From positions 165,698 to 229,697 of the forward strand of contig CAWAET010000009.1 of the NCBI GenBank assembly GCA_963781065.1: a DNA stretch of 64,000 bases. The letters are read 5' to 3'. The translations under genes and the position numbers were made by a program. This document shows, piece after piece, positions 33,984-42,411 of the stretch; positions within the stretch are counted from its first letter, which is position 1, and each line of letters begins with the position of its first letter. The notes beneath the pieces were generated by a model, which was not told where the DNA came from, did not search any database, and worked only from the letters and a program-made list of their open reading frames with translations. The stretch comes from CALZJC01 sp963781065. Lineage in GTDB: Bacteria > Acidobacteriota > Thermoanaerobaculia > Multivoradales > JAHEKO01.

Positions 33984-36884
33984 ATGAAGAGACGATCGCT
34001 CGCAGCCCTCTTGCTTCTCGCCGCGCTGGCCCTCGGCTGCGCCCCGACGATGGTCAAGGCACCGGCCCCGGCGCCGGTGCCAGAAGGACCGGTCCAGGGC
34101 CCGGCGGCGACGCCGGCGCTCGCCCTGGGCGACGTCATCCCGATCGACCCGGCCATCGTCTCCGGCCGGCTGGCCAACGGCTTGACCTACTTCGTGCGGC
34201 AGAACGCCGAGCCACCCGACCGGGTCGAGCTGCGGCTGGTGGTCGACGCCGGCTCGGTCCTCGAAGAGGACGACCAGCGCGGTCTGGCGCACTTTGTCGA
34301 GCACATGGCCTTCAACGGCACCGAGCACTTCGCCGAGGGCGAGCTGGTCGACTACTTCGAGGGCATCGGGCTCGAGTTCGGCGCCGACCTGAACGCCTCC
34401 ACCGGCTTCGACGAGACGATCTACAGCCTGCACGTGCCGGCCGAGCCCGAGCTGCTCGAGCGCGGTTTCGAGGTGCTGGCCGACTGGGCCGGCGGCATCC
34501 TCTTCGAGCCCGAGGCGGTCGATCGGGAGCGGGACGTGGTGATCGAGGAGTGGCGGCTCGGCCGCGGCGCCGGGGCGCGCATCCGCGACCGCCAGCTGCC
34601 GCTGCTGTTCTCCGGCTCGCGCTACGCCGACCGGCTGCCGATCGGCACCCCGGAGGTGCTCGAGTCGGCGCCGGTCGAGGCCCTCGAGCGCTTCTATCGC
34701 GACTGGTACCGGCCCGACCTGATGGCGGTGGTGGCGGTGGGCGACTACGACGCGGCGGCGCTCGAGCGGTGGATCCGTGAGGAGTTCGCCGACCTCGAGG
34801 CGCCGCCCGAGCCGCGGCCGCGGCCGGTGGTGCCGGTGCCCGGGCACGCCGAGACCCTGGTGGGCATCACCACCGATCCCGAGGCCACGGTCACCTCGGT
34901 CGGCGTCTACACCAAGCTGGGGCAGCGGCCCGAGGGGACGGTGGCCGATTACCGGCGCCAGCTCGCCGAAGGGCTGTACCACTCGATGCTCAACCAGCGG
35001 CTAGACGAGCTGCGCCGCGGGCCCGAGCCGCCGTTTCTGTGGGCCTCGTCGTCGACCGGCGGCTTCCTGCGCGCGAGCGACGTCTACGTGCAGTCGGCCG
35101 GGGTGCAATCGGGCGAGCTGCTCGACGGCCTGGCGGCGCTGCTCGAGGAGATCGAGCGCGTCGACCGCCACGGCTTCACCGCCGGCGAGCTCGACCGCGC
35201 CGGTCGCGAGACCCTGCGCGCCTACCGCCGGGGCTTCGCCGAGCGCGACAAGACGCCGTCGGCGGCCTTCGCCGCGGAGTACGCCCGCCACTTCCTGGTC
35301 GACGAGCCGGCGCCGGGAATCGCGGTCGAGCTCGACCTGGTCGAGCGTTACCTGCCAACCCTCGAGCTGGCCGAGCTCAACCGGCTGGCGGCCGAGTGGA
35401 TCTCGGAGGAGAACCGGGTGGTGCTGGTGACCGCGCCCGACGCCGAGACCGACCGGCTGCCGGGCGAGGCGGCGATCCTGGCGGCCCTGGATGCCGCCGA
35501 CCGGGCCGACCCCGGGGCCTGGGTCGACCGCGTGCGCGACCGGCCGCTGGTCGAGGAGCCGCCGGCGCCCGGTGCCGTGGTGGCGACCACCGAGCTGCCG
35601 GCGCTGGGCGTCACCGAGTGGCGCCTCGCCAACGGCGTCCGGGTGGTGCTCAAGCCGACCGACTTCCGCAACGACCAGGTGTCGCTGCGCGGTTTCAGCC
35701 CCGGCGGCCACTCGCTGGCCGCCGACGAGGAGTTCACCAGCGCCGTCTTCGCCGACTCGGTGCTGAGTCTCGGCGGCCTGGGCGAGTTTGACGCCACCGA
35801 GCTCGAGAAGGCGCTGGCCGGCAAGGTGGCCGGCGCCCGCACCTTCGTCGGCGAGCTCGAGGAGGGCGTCTCGGCCGGCGGCTCGCCCGACGATTTGGAG
35901 ACGATCCTGCAGCTGGTCTATCTCGGGTTCACCGCGCCGCGCGCCGACGCCGAGGCCTTCACCAGTTGGAAGACACGCACCGCCGAGCTGCTGCGCAATC
36001 GGCTGGCGCGGCCCGAGGCGGTCTTTGGCGACCGGCTGAGCGAGGCGCTGACCGGCGGCCACCCGCGCTACCGGCCGCCAACGGCCGAGATGCTCGACGA
36101 GATCGATCTCGACCGCGCCCTCGCCTTCCACCGCCAGCGGTTCGCCGACGCGGCCGGCTTCACCTTCGTCATCGTCGGCAGCTTCGCGATCGAGCCCCTG
36201 CAGCCGCTGGTCGAGACCTGGCTGGGTGGGCTGCCGGCCCGCGGCGCCGAGGAGACCTGGCGCGACGTCGGGGTCGTGCGGCCGGAGGGCATGGTCGAGG
36301 TCGAGGTCGCCGCCGGGCTCGAGCCCAAGAGCCAGGTCAGCCTGATCCTGCACGGTCCGGCGGTCTGGAGCCGCGAGGAGCGCCACCTGTTCGGCTCGCT
36401 CACCGACGCCCTCGAGATCCGGCTGCGCGAGATCCTGCGCGAGGACCTCGGCGCCACCTACGGCGTCGGCGTCGGCGGCTCGCTGAGCCGGCGCCCGCGC
36501 CAGGAGTTCAGCCTGTCGATCGGCTTCGGCTGCTCGCCGGAGCGCGCGCGGGACCTGCTCGAGACGGTGATCGCCGAGCTGGCCGAGGTGCGGGCATCGG
36601 GCTTCGCCGAGGAGACGGTGGCCAAGGTGCGCGAGCAGCAGCGCCGAGCGCGGGAGGAAGCGTTGAAGCAGAACGGCTTCTGGCTCGGCGCCCTGACGGA
36701 CGCCTACCGCACCGGGCTCGACCCGGCGGTGATCCTCGACTACGACCCGCTGATCGCAGCGGTCACCCGCGACAGCCTGCTGGCCGCCGCCGGCCGCTAT
36801 CTCGGCACCGAACGGTCGGTGCGGGCGATCCTCTTCCCGGAGGAAGAGCCACCCCCGGCCGACCCGCCGGCCTCGGTCCCGTAG
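33984..36884 (+). CDS. M16 family zinc metallopeptidase, lipoprotein
   Basis: 966-residue protein with a lipoprotein signal peptide (LLLAALALGC, Cys near residue 19). The inverted zinc motif HFVEH (residues 103-107) with the downstream Glu in the DVVIEEW block marks an active M16 N-terminal domain. The second half (from about 545, GVTEWRLANGVRVVLKPTDF) repeats the fold without the zinc motif, as in pitrilysin and the PqqL group. Located in the periplasm on a membrane, it degrades peptides trapped in its chamber. Start ATG at 33984; longer upstream frame lacks support. Its stop lies within a palindrome shared with the convergent gene. Confidence 0.92.
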   Translation: MKRRSLAALLLLAALALGCAPTMVKAPAPAPVPEGPVQGPAATPALALGDVIPIDPAIVSGRLANGLTYFVRQNAEPPDRVELRLVVDAGSVLEEDDQRGLAHFVEHMAFNGTEHFAEGELVDYFEGIGLEFGADLNASTGFDETIYSLHVPAEPELLERGFEVLADWAGGILFEPEAVDRERDVVIEEWRLGRGAGARIRDRQLPLLFSGSRYADRLPIGTPEVLESAPVEALERFYRDWYRPDLMAVVAVGDYDAAALERWIREEFADLEAPPEPRPRPVVPVPGHAETLVGITTDPEATVTSVGVYTKLGQRPEGTVADYRRQLAEGLYHSMLNQRLDELRRGPEPPFLWASSSTGGFLRASDVYVQSAGVQSGELLDGLAALLEEIERVDRHGFTAGELDRAGRETLRAYRRGFAERDKTPSAAFAAEYARHFLVDEPAPGIAVELDLVERYLPTLELAELNRLAAEWISEENRVVLVTAPDAETDRLPGEAAILAALDAADRADPGAWVDRVRDRPLVEEPPAPGAVVATTELPALGVTEWRLANGVRVVLKPTDFRNDQVSLRGFSPGGHSLAADEEFTSAVFADSVLSLGGLGEFDATELEKALAGKVAGARTFVGELEEGVSAGGSPDDLETILQLVYLGFTAPRADAEAFTSWKTRTAELLRNRLARPEAVFGDRLSEALTGGHPRYRPPTAEMLDEIDLDRALAFHRQRFADAAGFTFVIVGSFAIEPLQPLVETWLGGLPARGAEETWRDVGVVRPEGMVEVEVAAGLEPKSQVSLILHGPAVWSREERHLFGSLTDALEIRLREILREDLGATYGVGVGGSLSRRPRQEFSLSIGFGCSPERARDLLETVIAELAEVRASGFAEETVAKVREQQRRAREEALKQNGFWLGALTDAYRTGLDPAVILDYDPLIAAVTRDSLLAAAGRYLGTERSVRAILFPEEEPPPADPPASVP

Positions 36885-36977
36885 CGGTCGACCGCCGTGT
36901 CGACAGTCTTTCCGCGATACCTCGTTCGATCGGTCTTGCTCGGTCACCGGTCGGTCGACACGGAGGTCGACCGCTAC
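36881..36977. repeat. 24-bp inverted repeat holding both stop codons of convergent genes
   Basis: Arms 36881-36904 and 36954-36977 are reverse complements at 23 of 24 positions (outer part GTAGCGGTCGACC), with a 49-base loop. The TAG stop of the M16 gene is at the start of the left arm and the TAG stop of the LEA14-like gene is at the mirrored place in the right arm. Probably forms a long stem in RNA from either strand and might act as a bidirectional terminator, though no T-run follows. Confidence 0.8.
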
Positions 36978-37504
36978 GGGGGCGGCGGCGCCGGCTCCGC
37001 CATCGGCTGGGCGCCAGGCCCATCGGCGCCCAGCGGCGTGCCCCCGGCGGCATTGAGGTCGATCCGACCGTCGCGCGTGAAGCGGAGCCCGCGCGTCCCG
37101 TAGGGCCGCTCGACGTACAGCTTGCCCTTGATCGTGTAGTCGATCGCCTTGTCCTGGCCCAGGGTCAGCAGCCGCGTCACCAGGGCGACGTTGTTGATGT
37201 AGACCTCCACCTCGTAGACCGACGAGCCCAGCCGCGGCACTTCGAGCCGGGCGTCGGTCAGCGCCTTGCCGACCTTCTGGCCGCCGAGATAGAGCTTGTA
37301 GACGGCGCCGTCGACGACCACCGGCTCCGGGTTCTCGTTGGTCAGCCGGACGGTGAAGGCGCCGCGGGTCTCGAATACGGTCAGGTCCTCGAAACGCAGG
37401 TTGACCAGCGTCACGTCGGGGGCCGCGAAGGGCTCGAAAGTGGCGCAGCCGGCGATCGCGAGGCCCAGGAGCGTAGCGGTCAGGAAGGCTCTTGCACGGA
37501 TCAT
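36974..37504 (-). CDS. LEA14/WHy-domain lipoprotein
   Basis: 176-residue protein. Lipoprotein signal peptide with LLGLAIAGC (Cys near residue 19) followed by an LEA type 2 / WHy-like beta domain: FRLTNENPEP-type motif seen as VRLTNENPEPVVVDGAVYKLYLGGQKV (core LTNENPEPVVVDG, about residues 52-64), then the second strand block VEVYINNVALVTRLL. The family is tied to desiccation or water-stress tolerance. A Pro/Ala-rich C-terminus ends in PAPPPP. The ATG at 37504 gives the family-like length; the longer frame upstream is antisense to the antiporter. Confidence 0.82.
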   Translation of the reverse strand: MIRARAFLTATLLGLAIAGCATFEPFAAPDVTLVNLRFEDLTVFETRGAFTVRLTNENPEPVVVDGAVYKLYLGGQKVGKALTDARLEVPRLGSSVYEVEVYINNVALVTRLLTLGQDKAIDYTIKGKLYVERPYGTRGLRFTRDGRIDLNAAGGTPLGADGPGAQPMAEPAPPPP

Positions 37505-37609
37505 GGCGCATTCTGCCCCGCCGGCCCCCGGCGCCGCAATGCCGCCCTGGCAGTCGGTATACTCGCCTCCCCCACGAGAGCCGCGGCGAGCCGCGCCCCA
37601 CGCCAGCGG

Positions 37610-39508
37610 ATGAGCCTGCCCGAATTCGTCAACCAGCCAGCCTTCAACGTCGGCCTGGCGCTCGCCGTGGGCATGCTGGCCCAGGCGCTGGCCCGTCACC
37701 TGCGCATCCCGGGCATCGTCGTGCTGCTGGCCGCCGGCGTCTTGCTGGGGCCGGACCTGCTCGGCATCGTGCGGCCCGCGAGCCTGGGCGAGGGCCTGCA
37801 GCTGCTGGTCGGCTTCGCCGTCGCGGTGATCCTCTTCGAGGGCGGCATGAACCTCAACCTGGGCCGCCTGCGGCGCGAGGCGGTGAGCATCCGGCGGCTG
37901 TCCACCTGGGGCGCCCTGGTTACCGCCGCCGGCGGCGCCCTGACCGCCCGGCTGGTGCTCGGCTGGGACTGGACCCTGGCGGTGCTGTTCGGCACCCTGG
38001 TGATCGTCACCGGCCCGACGGTGATCAACCCGCTGCTGCGCCGCATCCGGGTCAACACCAACCTGGCGACCGTGCTCGAGGCCGAGGGTGTGCTGGTCGA
38101 CGCCATCGGCGCCATCGTCGCCGTGGTGGCGCTGGAGGTGGCGCTGAGCCCGAGCGGCGAGAGCCTCGCCATGGGCGGCCTGGATCTGTTGACGCGGCTC
38201 GGCTTCGGCGCCCTGCTCGGCACCGCCGCCGGCCTGCTGCTGGCCCTCCTGCTGCGCTCCGAGCACTGGGTGCCGGAGGGACTCGAGAACGCCTTCACCC
38301 TGTCCATCGTGCTGGCGCTGTTCCAGATCTCGAACGGCTTCATGGAGGAGAGCGGCATCGTCACCGTGACCGCCGCCGGGCTGGCCGTGGGCAACGTCAA
38401 GACCCGCGCCCTGAGCGACCTCAAGGAGTTCAAGGAGCAGCTGACCGTGCTGCTGATCGGCATGCTCTTCGTGCTCCTGGCGGCCGACGTGCGGATGGAA
38501 GAGGTGCGGGCGCTGGGCTGGCGGGGCGCCGCCACCGTCGCCGTGCTGATGTTCGTGGTGCGGCCGCTCAACATCGCGGCCGGCACCTGGGGCTCGGGGC
38601 TGGCGCTGCGCGACAAGGCCTTCCTCGCCTGGATGGCGCCGCGCGGCATCGTCGCCGCCGCGGTCTCGTCGCTGTTCGCCAACCACCTCGACCACGCCGG
38701 TATCGCGGGCGGCAGCCAGCTGCGCGCCCTGGTCTTCCTGGTCATCGCCGTCACCGTGCTGGTGCAGGGGCTTACCGGCGGCACGGTGGCGCGGCTGCTC
38801 GGCGTGCGGCGGGCCTCGAATCGCGGCCAGGTCGTGCTGGGCGCCACGCCGCTGGGCCTGGCGCTGGGCCAGCTGCTGCGCCGTGGCGACCGCACCGTCA
38901 TCTTCCTCGACGCCAACCCGCGGGCCTCGCACCAGGCCGAGGCGGCGGGCTTCCGGGTCTTCTACGGCAACGCCCTGGCCGAGGGCGTCCTGATGCGGGC
39001 CGATCTCGACGGCCGGGCGGGCGCCATCGCCATGACCACCAACGAGGGTCTCAACCTGCTCTTCGCGCGCAAGGCGCGCGAGGAGTACAAAGTGCCGATC
39101 GTGCGCGTTGCCCTGAACAGCGAAGGGGGAACGGTGACCCCGGCGATGGTGCTCGAGATCGGCGCCCGGGTGCTCTTCGGCCGGCCGCGCAACCTGCAGC
39201 GGTGGACCACCCGGCTCGACCGCGGCGCCGCCCGTATCCGCCGCTGGCAGCTCGCCGCCGACAGCACCTTCGACCTCACCGAGCCGCCGAAGAGCGGCAA
39301 TCACCCGAGCAACTTCGTCCTGCCGCTGGCGCTGGAAGCCACCGCGGAAGCCGACCGGGCCATCGACGACCGCACCGAGCTCAGTCGTGACGACGTCGCC
39401 CACTTCGCCGTCCTCGACGAGCGCCGTGTGGAAGCGGAGGCGTGGCTGGCACAGCAGGGCTGGGTGGAGCTGGCCGGCGAAGCGCCGGAGGACGGCGCCG
39501 CGAAGTAG
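37610..39508 (+). CDS. Cation:proton antiporter (CPA family) with Rossmann (TrkA-N-like) domain
   Basis: 632-residue protein. The first 400 residues hold about 12 membrane helices with the CPA pattern FAVAVILFEGGMNL (residues 62-75), VIVTGPTVINPLLRRI and DAIGAIVAVVALE. After residue 405 comes a cytoplasmic nucleotide-binding fold: GQVVLGATPLGLALGQLL with the end of the second strand at VIFLDANP, as in TrkA-N/RCK domains. It exchanges Na+ or K+ for H+, gated by nucleotide or redox state. The start at 37610 is the ATG after a GCCAGCGG run; no strong Shine-Dalgarno sequence is seen. Divergent from the LEA14-like gene. Confidence 0.9.
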   Translation: MSLPEFVNQPAFNVGLALAVGMLAQALARHLRIPGIVVLLAAGVLLGPDLLGIVRPASLGEGLQLLVGFAVAVILFEGGMNLNLGRLRREAVSIRRLSTWGALVTAAGGALTARLVLGWDWTLAVLFGTLVIVTGPTVINPLLRRIRVNTNLATVLEAEGVLVDAIGAIVAVVALEVALSPSGESLAMGGLDLLTRLGFGALLGTAAGLLLALLLRSEHWVPEGLENAFTLSIVLALFQISNGFMEESGIVTVTAAGLAVGNVKTRALSDLKEFKEQLTVLLIGMLFVLLAADVRMEEVRALGWRGAATVAVLMFVVRPLNIAAGTWGSGLALRDKAFLAWMAPRGIVAAAVSSLFANHLDHAGIAGGSQLRALVFLVIAVTVLVQGLTGGTVARLLGVRRASNRGQVVLGATPLGLALGQLLRRGDRTVIFLDANPRASHQAEAAGFRVFYGNALAEGVLMRADLDGRAGAIAMTTNEGLNLLFARKAREEYKVPIVRVALNSEGGTVTPAMVLEIGARVLFGRPRNLQRWTTRLDRGAARIRRWQLAADSTFDLTEPPKSGNHPSNFVLPLALEATAEADRAIDDRTELSRDDVAHFAVLDERRVEAEAWLAQQGWVELAGEAPEDGAAK

Positions 39509-39519
39509 CCGGCGCTCGT

Positions 39520-39596
39520 CGCCCGGCCCGCCCGGCCCGGCCCGCCCGCCTGCCCGCCCCGCCTGCCCGTCCCGCCCGGCCCGCCGGCCCGATTGC
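39520..39596. repeat. C-rich low-complexity tract (G-quadruplex candidate on minus strand)
   Basis: An imperfect run of CCCG/CCCGCC units fills the gap between the antiporter and the methionine sulfoxide reductase. On the minus strand it reads as ten or more GGG tracts with 1-5 base loops, the pattern of a potential G-quadruplex. It may also reflect slippage during replication. Confidence 0.7.
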
Positions 39597-39613
39597 CGTA
39601 GAATCCGCTCGCC

Positions 39614-40090
39614 ATGGATGCCGACGCCAAGCGCGAGACCTACCGCCAGGTCGCCAGCCAGGTCGCCGCCCTGCTCGACGGGCAGACCGACCCGGTGGCG
39701 ACCATGGCCAGCGCCTGCTCGGTGCTGCACGAGGCGCTGCCCTACGCCAGCTGGACCGGGTTCTACCGCGTCGTCGGGCCCGAGCTGCTGCGCATCGGTC
39801 CCTACCAGGGGCCCGTGGGCTGTCTCGAGATCGCTTTCGGCAACGGGGTCTGCGGCGCGGCGGCGGCCGAAGAGGCGACCCAGCTGGTCGCCGACGTGCA
39901 CGACTTCCCCGGCCACATCGCCTGCGACCCGCGGGCGCGCTCCGAGATCGTCGTGCCGGTGCGCGACGCCGGCGGCCGGCTGACGGCGGTGCTCGACGTC
40001 GACTCGCACCAGCCGGGCGCCTTCGACGAGGCCGACCGCGACGGGCTCGAACGCCTCGCCCTGATCCTGGCGCCGCACCTCGGCGCCTGA
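39614..40090 (+). CDS. msrC: Free methionine-(R)-sulfoxide reductase (GAF-domain fRMsr)
   Basis: 158-residue single GAF domain enzyme that reduces free methionine-R-sulfoxide with thioredoxin, repairing oxidative damage. Motifs match the fRMsr subgroup: GPYQGPVGCLEIAFGNGVCG (residues about 59-78, shown up to 20), the strands VADVHDFPGHIACD, and SEIVVPV. The three cysteines in GPVGC, GVCG and HIACD (residues near 67, 77 and 102) are the ones used for catalysis. The length is standard. Start ATG at 39614; there are 105 bases of C-rich DNA upstream. Confidence 0.9.
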   Translation: MDADAKRETYRQVASQVAALLDGQTDPVATMASACSVLHEALPYASWTGFYRVVGPELLRIGPYQGPVGCLEIAFGNGVCGAAAAEEATQLVADVHDFPGHIACDPRARSEIVVPVRDAGGRLTAVLDVDSHQPGAFDEADRDGLERLALILAPHLGA

Positions 40091-40337
40091 ATCGGGGCGG
40101 GATTCCCCGGCCCCCACGCTACGGCCCGCGCGACGCAAGCGACCCGCGGTCCGCGCCGACTCTGCCTTGACCAGCGGGTGGTCGCGAGGCTGGATCGCCC
40201 GGATGAGCAGCCGCCCCGATGCTCGTCCTGCGCCTGTTCAGGACGGTCCACGGCAGGGGCTTCGCAAGAACCGAGTGGACGTTTGTCGTCTTTAGGAGAT
40301 CAGGGGGACTTTGAGAGCCGCCTTTTCAAGCCTCTTG

Positions 40338-40383
40338 TTGCATCCAACATACGAATGCACTAATATGCATGATTCGAATGCAT
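40338..40383 (+). promoter_or_regulatory. Promoter and TGCA-rich operator of the toxin-antitoxin operon
   Basis: TTGCAT (40338-40343), a 17-base spacer and TAATAT (40361-40366) give a good sigma-70-like promoter in an unusually AT-rich patch. The same stretch has two CGAATGCA repeats (40352-40359, 40375-40382) and palindromic ATGCAT sites (40365-40370, 40378-40383), spaced like binding sites for a ribbon-helix-helix antitoxin. If transcription starts near 40373, the ATG at 40396 is the first codon with a leader. Confidence 0.6.
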
Positions 40384-40395
40384 CCGGGAATCGGA

Positions 40396-40644
40396 ATGAA
40401 ACACCTGACCGTCCGCAACCTCCCTCGAGCCGTCGCCGAGGCCCTCGCCGAGGAGCGCCAACGCCGGGGAAGCTCGCTCAATCAGACCGTGATCGACCTC
40501 CTGCGCCAGAGCCTGGGCGTCTCGTCCCTGCGCCGCAGCAACGGCCTGGCGCGCCTGGCGGGCAGCTGGAGCGAAGAGGACCTGGCGGAGTTCGAAGCCG
40601 CGATCGCCGCCACCGAGGCGATCGACGAAGAGATGTGGCGGTGA
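40396..40644 (+). CDS. Ribbon-helix-helix antitoxin (FitA/VapB-like)
   Basis: 82-residue protein if it starts at ATG 40396 (MKHLTVRNLP); longer starts at 40369 and 40378 exist but overlap the predicted promoter. The N-terminal 40 residues fit an RHH DNA-binding domain (strand LTVRNL, helices VAEALAEERQRRG and SLNQTVIDLLRQSLG), as in FitA. The C-terminal part (residues 55-82, acidic) would wrap around the toxin. It represses its own operon with the toxin and neutralises the PIN nuclease. The stop overlaps the toxin GTG by four bases (GTGA). Confidence 0.88.
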   Translation: MKHLTVRNLPRAVAEALAEERQRRGSSLNQTVIDLLRQSLGVSSLRRSNGLARLAGSWSEEDLAEFEAAIAATEAIDEEMWR

Positions 40645-41042
40645 GCCGCTACTGTCTCGACACCTCGGCCTACAGCCAGTTCAAACGCGGCGACGAGCGG
40701 GTCGTCGAGATCATCGACGGCGCCGACTGGCTGGGCATGCCCTCAGTCGTCATCGGCGAGCTCTGGGCAGGCTTCCTGGGCGGCCGGCACGAGCGGCGCA
40801 ACTCCGAGGAGCTGCGCGAGTTCCTGGCCGATCCCCTGGTCGAGGAGCTGGTCGTCGACCGCGAGGTCGGCCGCATCTACGCCGAGATCCTGCGCGCCCT
40901 GCGCGCGGCCGGCACTCCCCTGCCGGCAAACGACATCTGGATAGCCGCTACCGCCGCCCGGGCGGGCGCCACGCTGGTGACCTACGACCGGCACTTCGAG
41001 TCGGTGCAGCGAGTCGGATCGCTGATTCTGACCGCCCGCTGA
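40641..41042 (+). CDS. PIN domain toxin (FitB/VapC-like ribonuclease)
   Basis: 133-residue PIN-fold endoribonuclease toxin. Acidic active-site residues are visible: Asp in CLDTSAY (residue 6), Glu in IGELWAG near residue 38, and Asp in NDIWIAATA near 99, plus a further Asp in TYDRHF near 116. VapC/FitB toxins cleave tRNA or rRNA and halt growth when the antitoxin is lost. The GTG start at 40641 overlaps the antitoxin stop, which supports translation coupling. The ORF upstream of this start is an antitoxin shadow. Confidence 0.88.
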   Translation: MSRYCLDTSAYSQFKRGDERVVEIIDGADWLGMPSVVIGELWAGFLGGRHERRNSEELREFLADPLVEELVVDREVGRIYAEILRALRAAGTPLPANDIWIAATAARAGATLVTYDRHFESVQRVGSLILTAR

Positions 41043-41234
41043 AGCGCCAGCGGCCTCCGCGGTCGCGGCAGCGGTCGGCGCTGGTTGCCCAGCCGAGTGA
41101 GCGATCTTCGAAGGTCCGAGCAGCGCGGCTTGTCGGACATCTTCCGCGCCAGAGCCTGAGGCCAAAAAGGCGTCTCGAGACTCAAGCCGGCGTGTTAATG
41201 TCATTACACATTCACGATGATCGAGGAGAAGCCC

Positions 41235-42329
41235 ATGAAGCTCGCTTTCGCATCCGTCGCTGCCCTGCTGATCGCATGTGCGCCCGCGCCACAGTCCGAC
41301 CGCGCCGAGGCGCCCGCCCCGGTTCCAGAGAGCGTCGCTTCTGCGTGGCCGGCCGGCTTGCCGGTATACGACCACGTCGTCATCGTGGTGGAAGAGAACA
41401 AGAACTACGACGAGGTCATTGGTAACTCCGATGTGCCCTACATCAACAATCTCAAGGAGGAAGGCGCCAATTTCATCCGGGCGTACGGCGAGGAGCACTT
41501 CAGTCAGGGCAACTACTTCTGGCTGTTCTCGGGAGACAATCACGACATCGGTTTCACCGACGATCCTCCACCTCCGGGGTCAATCTCGGCCAGCAATCTG
41601 GGGCACCAGCTGATCGAGCATGGGCATTCGTTCAAGGGCTACGCCGAGAGCCTTCCGGCGATCGGCTCGACGGTGGATGTCACCACCGACGAGCAAGGCA
41701 CCAAGATCTACGCGCGCAAGCACGTTCCGTGGATCAGCTTCGACAACGTGCCCAACGGCACGACGGTCGAAACCTCGTCCAACCTGAGGTTCGAGGACTT
41801 TCCGTCCGACTACAGCACCCTGCCCACGGTCGCCTTCGTGATCCCGAATCTGGACAACGACATGCACAACGGCGACCCCTCAGTCAGCGTTCCGGCTGGC
41901 GATCGTTGGCTCGAGGAGAACCTCGGCGCCTATAACGAATGGGCCAAGGACAACAACAGCCTGCTGATCGTGACCTTCGACGAGAACAACGACAGGCGCG
42001 GCTACCAGGGCCTGACCAACGCGCTGGTCGACCCGTCGCAGTCCCACAAAGCAGAGGACGCATGGATGACGCCCTGCATCGGCGACGACGTCGACTCGGA
42101 GCTCGCCGAGCTGTGCAACGACCTGCAAAACCGCATCGTAACGATCTTCTCGGGAGCACACGTCAAGTCCGGTGACGTGAGCGACCCCATTACCCACGTC
42201 ACCATCTTGCGCACGCTCGAGGCCATGTACGGACTGCCCAAGTCCGGACAGCAACAGCCCAACGCCGACGGCGGTCGGGTTGTGAGTGATGACTTCATCA
42301 TCACGAGTATCTTCGAGCCTGTTTCCTGA
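41235..42329 (+). CDS. Phosphoesterase (acid phosphatase/phospholipase C family) lipoprotein
   Basis: 364-residue lipoprotein: signal peptide with VAALLIAC (Cys near residue 15) then an Ala/Pro linker. The core starts VYDHVVIVVEENKNYDEVIG (motif VVEENKNYDEV, residues 55-65), the signature of the PF04185 phosphoesterase family, with VPYINNL and VTFDENND (near 242-249) as metal-binding blocks. The enzymes release phosphate from phosphate monoesters or phospholipids outside the cytoplasm. The ATG at 41235 is favoured because GAGGAG lies six bases upstream; the ATG at 41217 is six codons earlier. It precedes a nucleoside hydrolase lipoprotein. Confidence 0.88.
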   Translation: MKLAFASVAALLIACAPAPQSDRAEAPAPVPESVASAWPAGLPVYDHVVIVVEENKNYDEVIGNSDVPYINNLKEEGANFIRAYGEEHFSQGNYFWLFSGDNHDIGFTDDPPPPGSISASNLGHQLIEHGHSFKGYAESLPAIGSTVDVTTDEQGTKIYARKHVPWISFDNVPNGTTVETSSNLRFEDFPSDYSTLPTVAFVIPNLDNDMHNGDPSVSVPAGDRWLEENLGAYNEWAKDNNSLLIVTFDENNDRRGYQGLTNALVDPSQSHKAEDAWMTPCIGDDVDSELAELCNDLQNRIVTIFSGAHVKSGDVSDPITHVTILRTLEAMYGLPKSGQQQPNADGGRVVSDDFIITSIFEPVS

Positions 42330-42411
42330 GCTGGGAGGCCGGTGCTCAGACGGCCGGGTCGACGGCGTATGCCGCGAGGACCGTGTCAACCGCCATTGCC
42401 GCGAGGTACTC

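Noticed and set aside
35001..37601. 866-codon minus-strand open frame under the M16 peptidase
   Set aside because: Antisense shadow of the M16 gene; includes no recognisable domain apart from overlap with the region of the LEA14-like gene in another frame.
40091..40240. ATCGGGGCGG inverted repeat upstream of the toxin-antitoxin promoter
   Set aside because: Only ten bases per arm in GC-rich DNA with a spacer of about 110 bases; likely chance.
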